Part shown: piece after piece, positions 63,223 through 64,000 of the stretch
How positions within the stretch are numbered: position 1 is the first letter of the stretch
Layout of the letters: each line of letters begins with the position of its first letter
Assembly: GCA_964020085.1 (NCBI GenBank)
Contig: OZ026602.1
Span: 32,170,075-32,234,074 of the forward strand
Length of the DNA stretch: 64,000 bases
Reading direction: 5' to 3'
DNA from: Micromussa lordhowensis
Taxonomy: Eukaryota > Cnidaria > Anthozoa > Scleractinia > Lobophylliidae
Made by a program: the position numbers and the translations under genes
The notes under the pieces: model-generated
Databases searched by the model: none
Seen by the model: the letters and a program-made list of their open reading frames with translations, nothing else
What the model was told of the DNA's origin: nothing

Positions 63223-64000
63223 TTTTTTGGGGGGGGGGGGGGGGCTAATGCAATTTTATTTACAAACTCCAACACTTACATTACTTACAGACTTACAGTA
63301 CTAATATTACACTTACATTTACACTTACAATATACTTGTTAATAATTTTACTACTTATACTGTCTTACACTACATTATACATGCACTACTTTACAATACG
63401 ATACTAAAAAAACATACCAAAACACTACGAAACTAATGGCACCCAAGGCATATACAGTCTCATCACTTAATTTTAAATTTAGAATGAAGTCCTTTCTCTG
63501 AAGCAATGATCCCAGCCAAAGCATTTCTGATTTACATTGATTTATTGGGAGACCAGAACAGTTTTCAAATTGTTGCAGCAGATCAAGGAGCTTATGAACA
63601 GACCGAGTATCTTTAACAAAAACCGTTGTGTCATCTGCGTATTGGGTTATTTTTATAGATTTATTTGGATCAATTTGAATGCCTTCTATTTCCCTTGAGC
63701 GTTTAATTGCATTGCTTAGAATTTCAACACCAATAACAAATAAGACCCCAGAAAGTGGGCAACCCTGCCTGACACCTCTGCTTAGATTGAAATGTTTTGT
63801 GGCAAAGCCATTATTCAAAACACAACTTGATATGTTATTATACAAGACTCTGATCCATTGTCGTAATTGAGGACCAAAGTTAAAAACTTCAAGGCATTTT
63901 TGAAGGTAGCAGCATTCGATAGAATCAAAAGCTTTTTCAAAATCAAGAAAGACTGCTAGGCCTGGAATGTTTTTCTTTTTAGTAAAGGACATCATGTCTT
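63223..64000 (-). pseudogene. L1-type LINE: reverse transcriptase core and 3' end, continuing past the window
   Basis: The minus strand gives FLDFEKAFDSIE, NLSRGVRQGCPLSGVLF and QYADDTTVFVK (catalytic box), then CSGLPINQCKSEMLWLG. After VYALG the frame leaves protein-like sequence and passes into a 3' region rich in GTAAGT-like words, closing with a 14-base C run and a 10-base A run (as read on this strand) at 63219-63242. The zinc-containing C-terminus seen in the 8.3-kb LINE is missing, so there is an internal deletion. The 3' tail is joined to the BEL/Pao integrase piece, marking the LINE insertion point. Confidence 0.8.

Noticed and set aside
1..64000. CRISPR arrays, operons, bacterial genes or rRNA
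   Set aside because: No regularly spaced direct repeats with unique spacers, no polycistronic spacing, and no rRNA-like stretches; gene structure is eukaryotic.

Overview
The window looks like nuclear DNA of a cnidarian, most likely a stony coral or a close relative. It is AT-rich. Gene pieces have short exons with GT/AG borders. Almost every recognisable coding stretch belongs to a mobile-element family that I know as multi-copy in coral and anemone genomes. There are no operons, ribosome binding sites, CRISPR arrays or rRNA genes. Assignment rests on remembered family resemblance, because no search was possible.

Layout. 1-5.8 kb: broken tyrosine-recombinase retrotransposon (minus), a LINE ORF1 scrap and a badly decayed BEL/Pao element (minus), ending in an A-rich minisatellite. 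5.9-15.3 kb: a LINE fragment, then a decayed multi-exon minus-strand gene (about 15.32 to 9.5 kb, perhaps to 6.65 kb) with a 5'-truncated LINE inserted in one exon and a dead tyrosine recombinase in an intron. 15.1-16.9 kb: tRNA-like sequence and a tRNA-derived SINE with a 13-bp target duplication. 17.17-25.98 kb: a DNA transposon with about 0.95-kb terminal inverted repeats carrying a decayed multi-exon gene. 26.03-35.64 kb: a second DNA transposon, flanked by TTAA, with 14-bp inverted termini and two convergent genes: a cysteine-rich P2RX7-domain gene (plus) and a spliced DDE-like transposase gene (minus). A Penelope-like element sits in an intron of the latter. 36-38.2 kb: a MULE-like pseudogene. 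38.2-42 kb: microsatellites and an isolated hammerhead ribozyme. 42-46.5 kb: a diverged tandem repeat split by a LINE whose single ORF is intact (1073 aa, 2A-like motif). 48.6-49.3 kb: a possible intact three-exon gene for an 80-aa basic protein. 49.7-53.1 kb: a Penelope-type reverse transcriptase with no recognised endonuclease, broken by a 0.9-kb insertion that carries fold-backs. 53.8-58.6 kb: a decayed minus-strand gene with a DM-like zinc motif. 59.3-64 kb: Penelope fragments, a perfect 53-bp-arm hairpin, an internally deleted Harbinger-like transposase, a BEL/Pao integrase piece and an L1-type LINE.

The most interesting objects are the two large DNA transposons lying about 50 bp apart. 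One couples a P2RX7-type zinc domain to a transposase-like gene between TTAA-flanked termini. The other ties an uncharacterised C2H2-containing protein family to kilobase-scale terminal inverted repeats. Both copies are dead, but their structure shows the architecture of the active ancestors. Only the 42.7-45.9 kb LINE ORF and the small 48.6-49.3 kb gene read through without a visible lesion.
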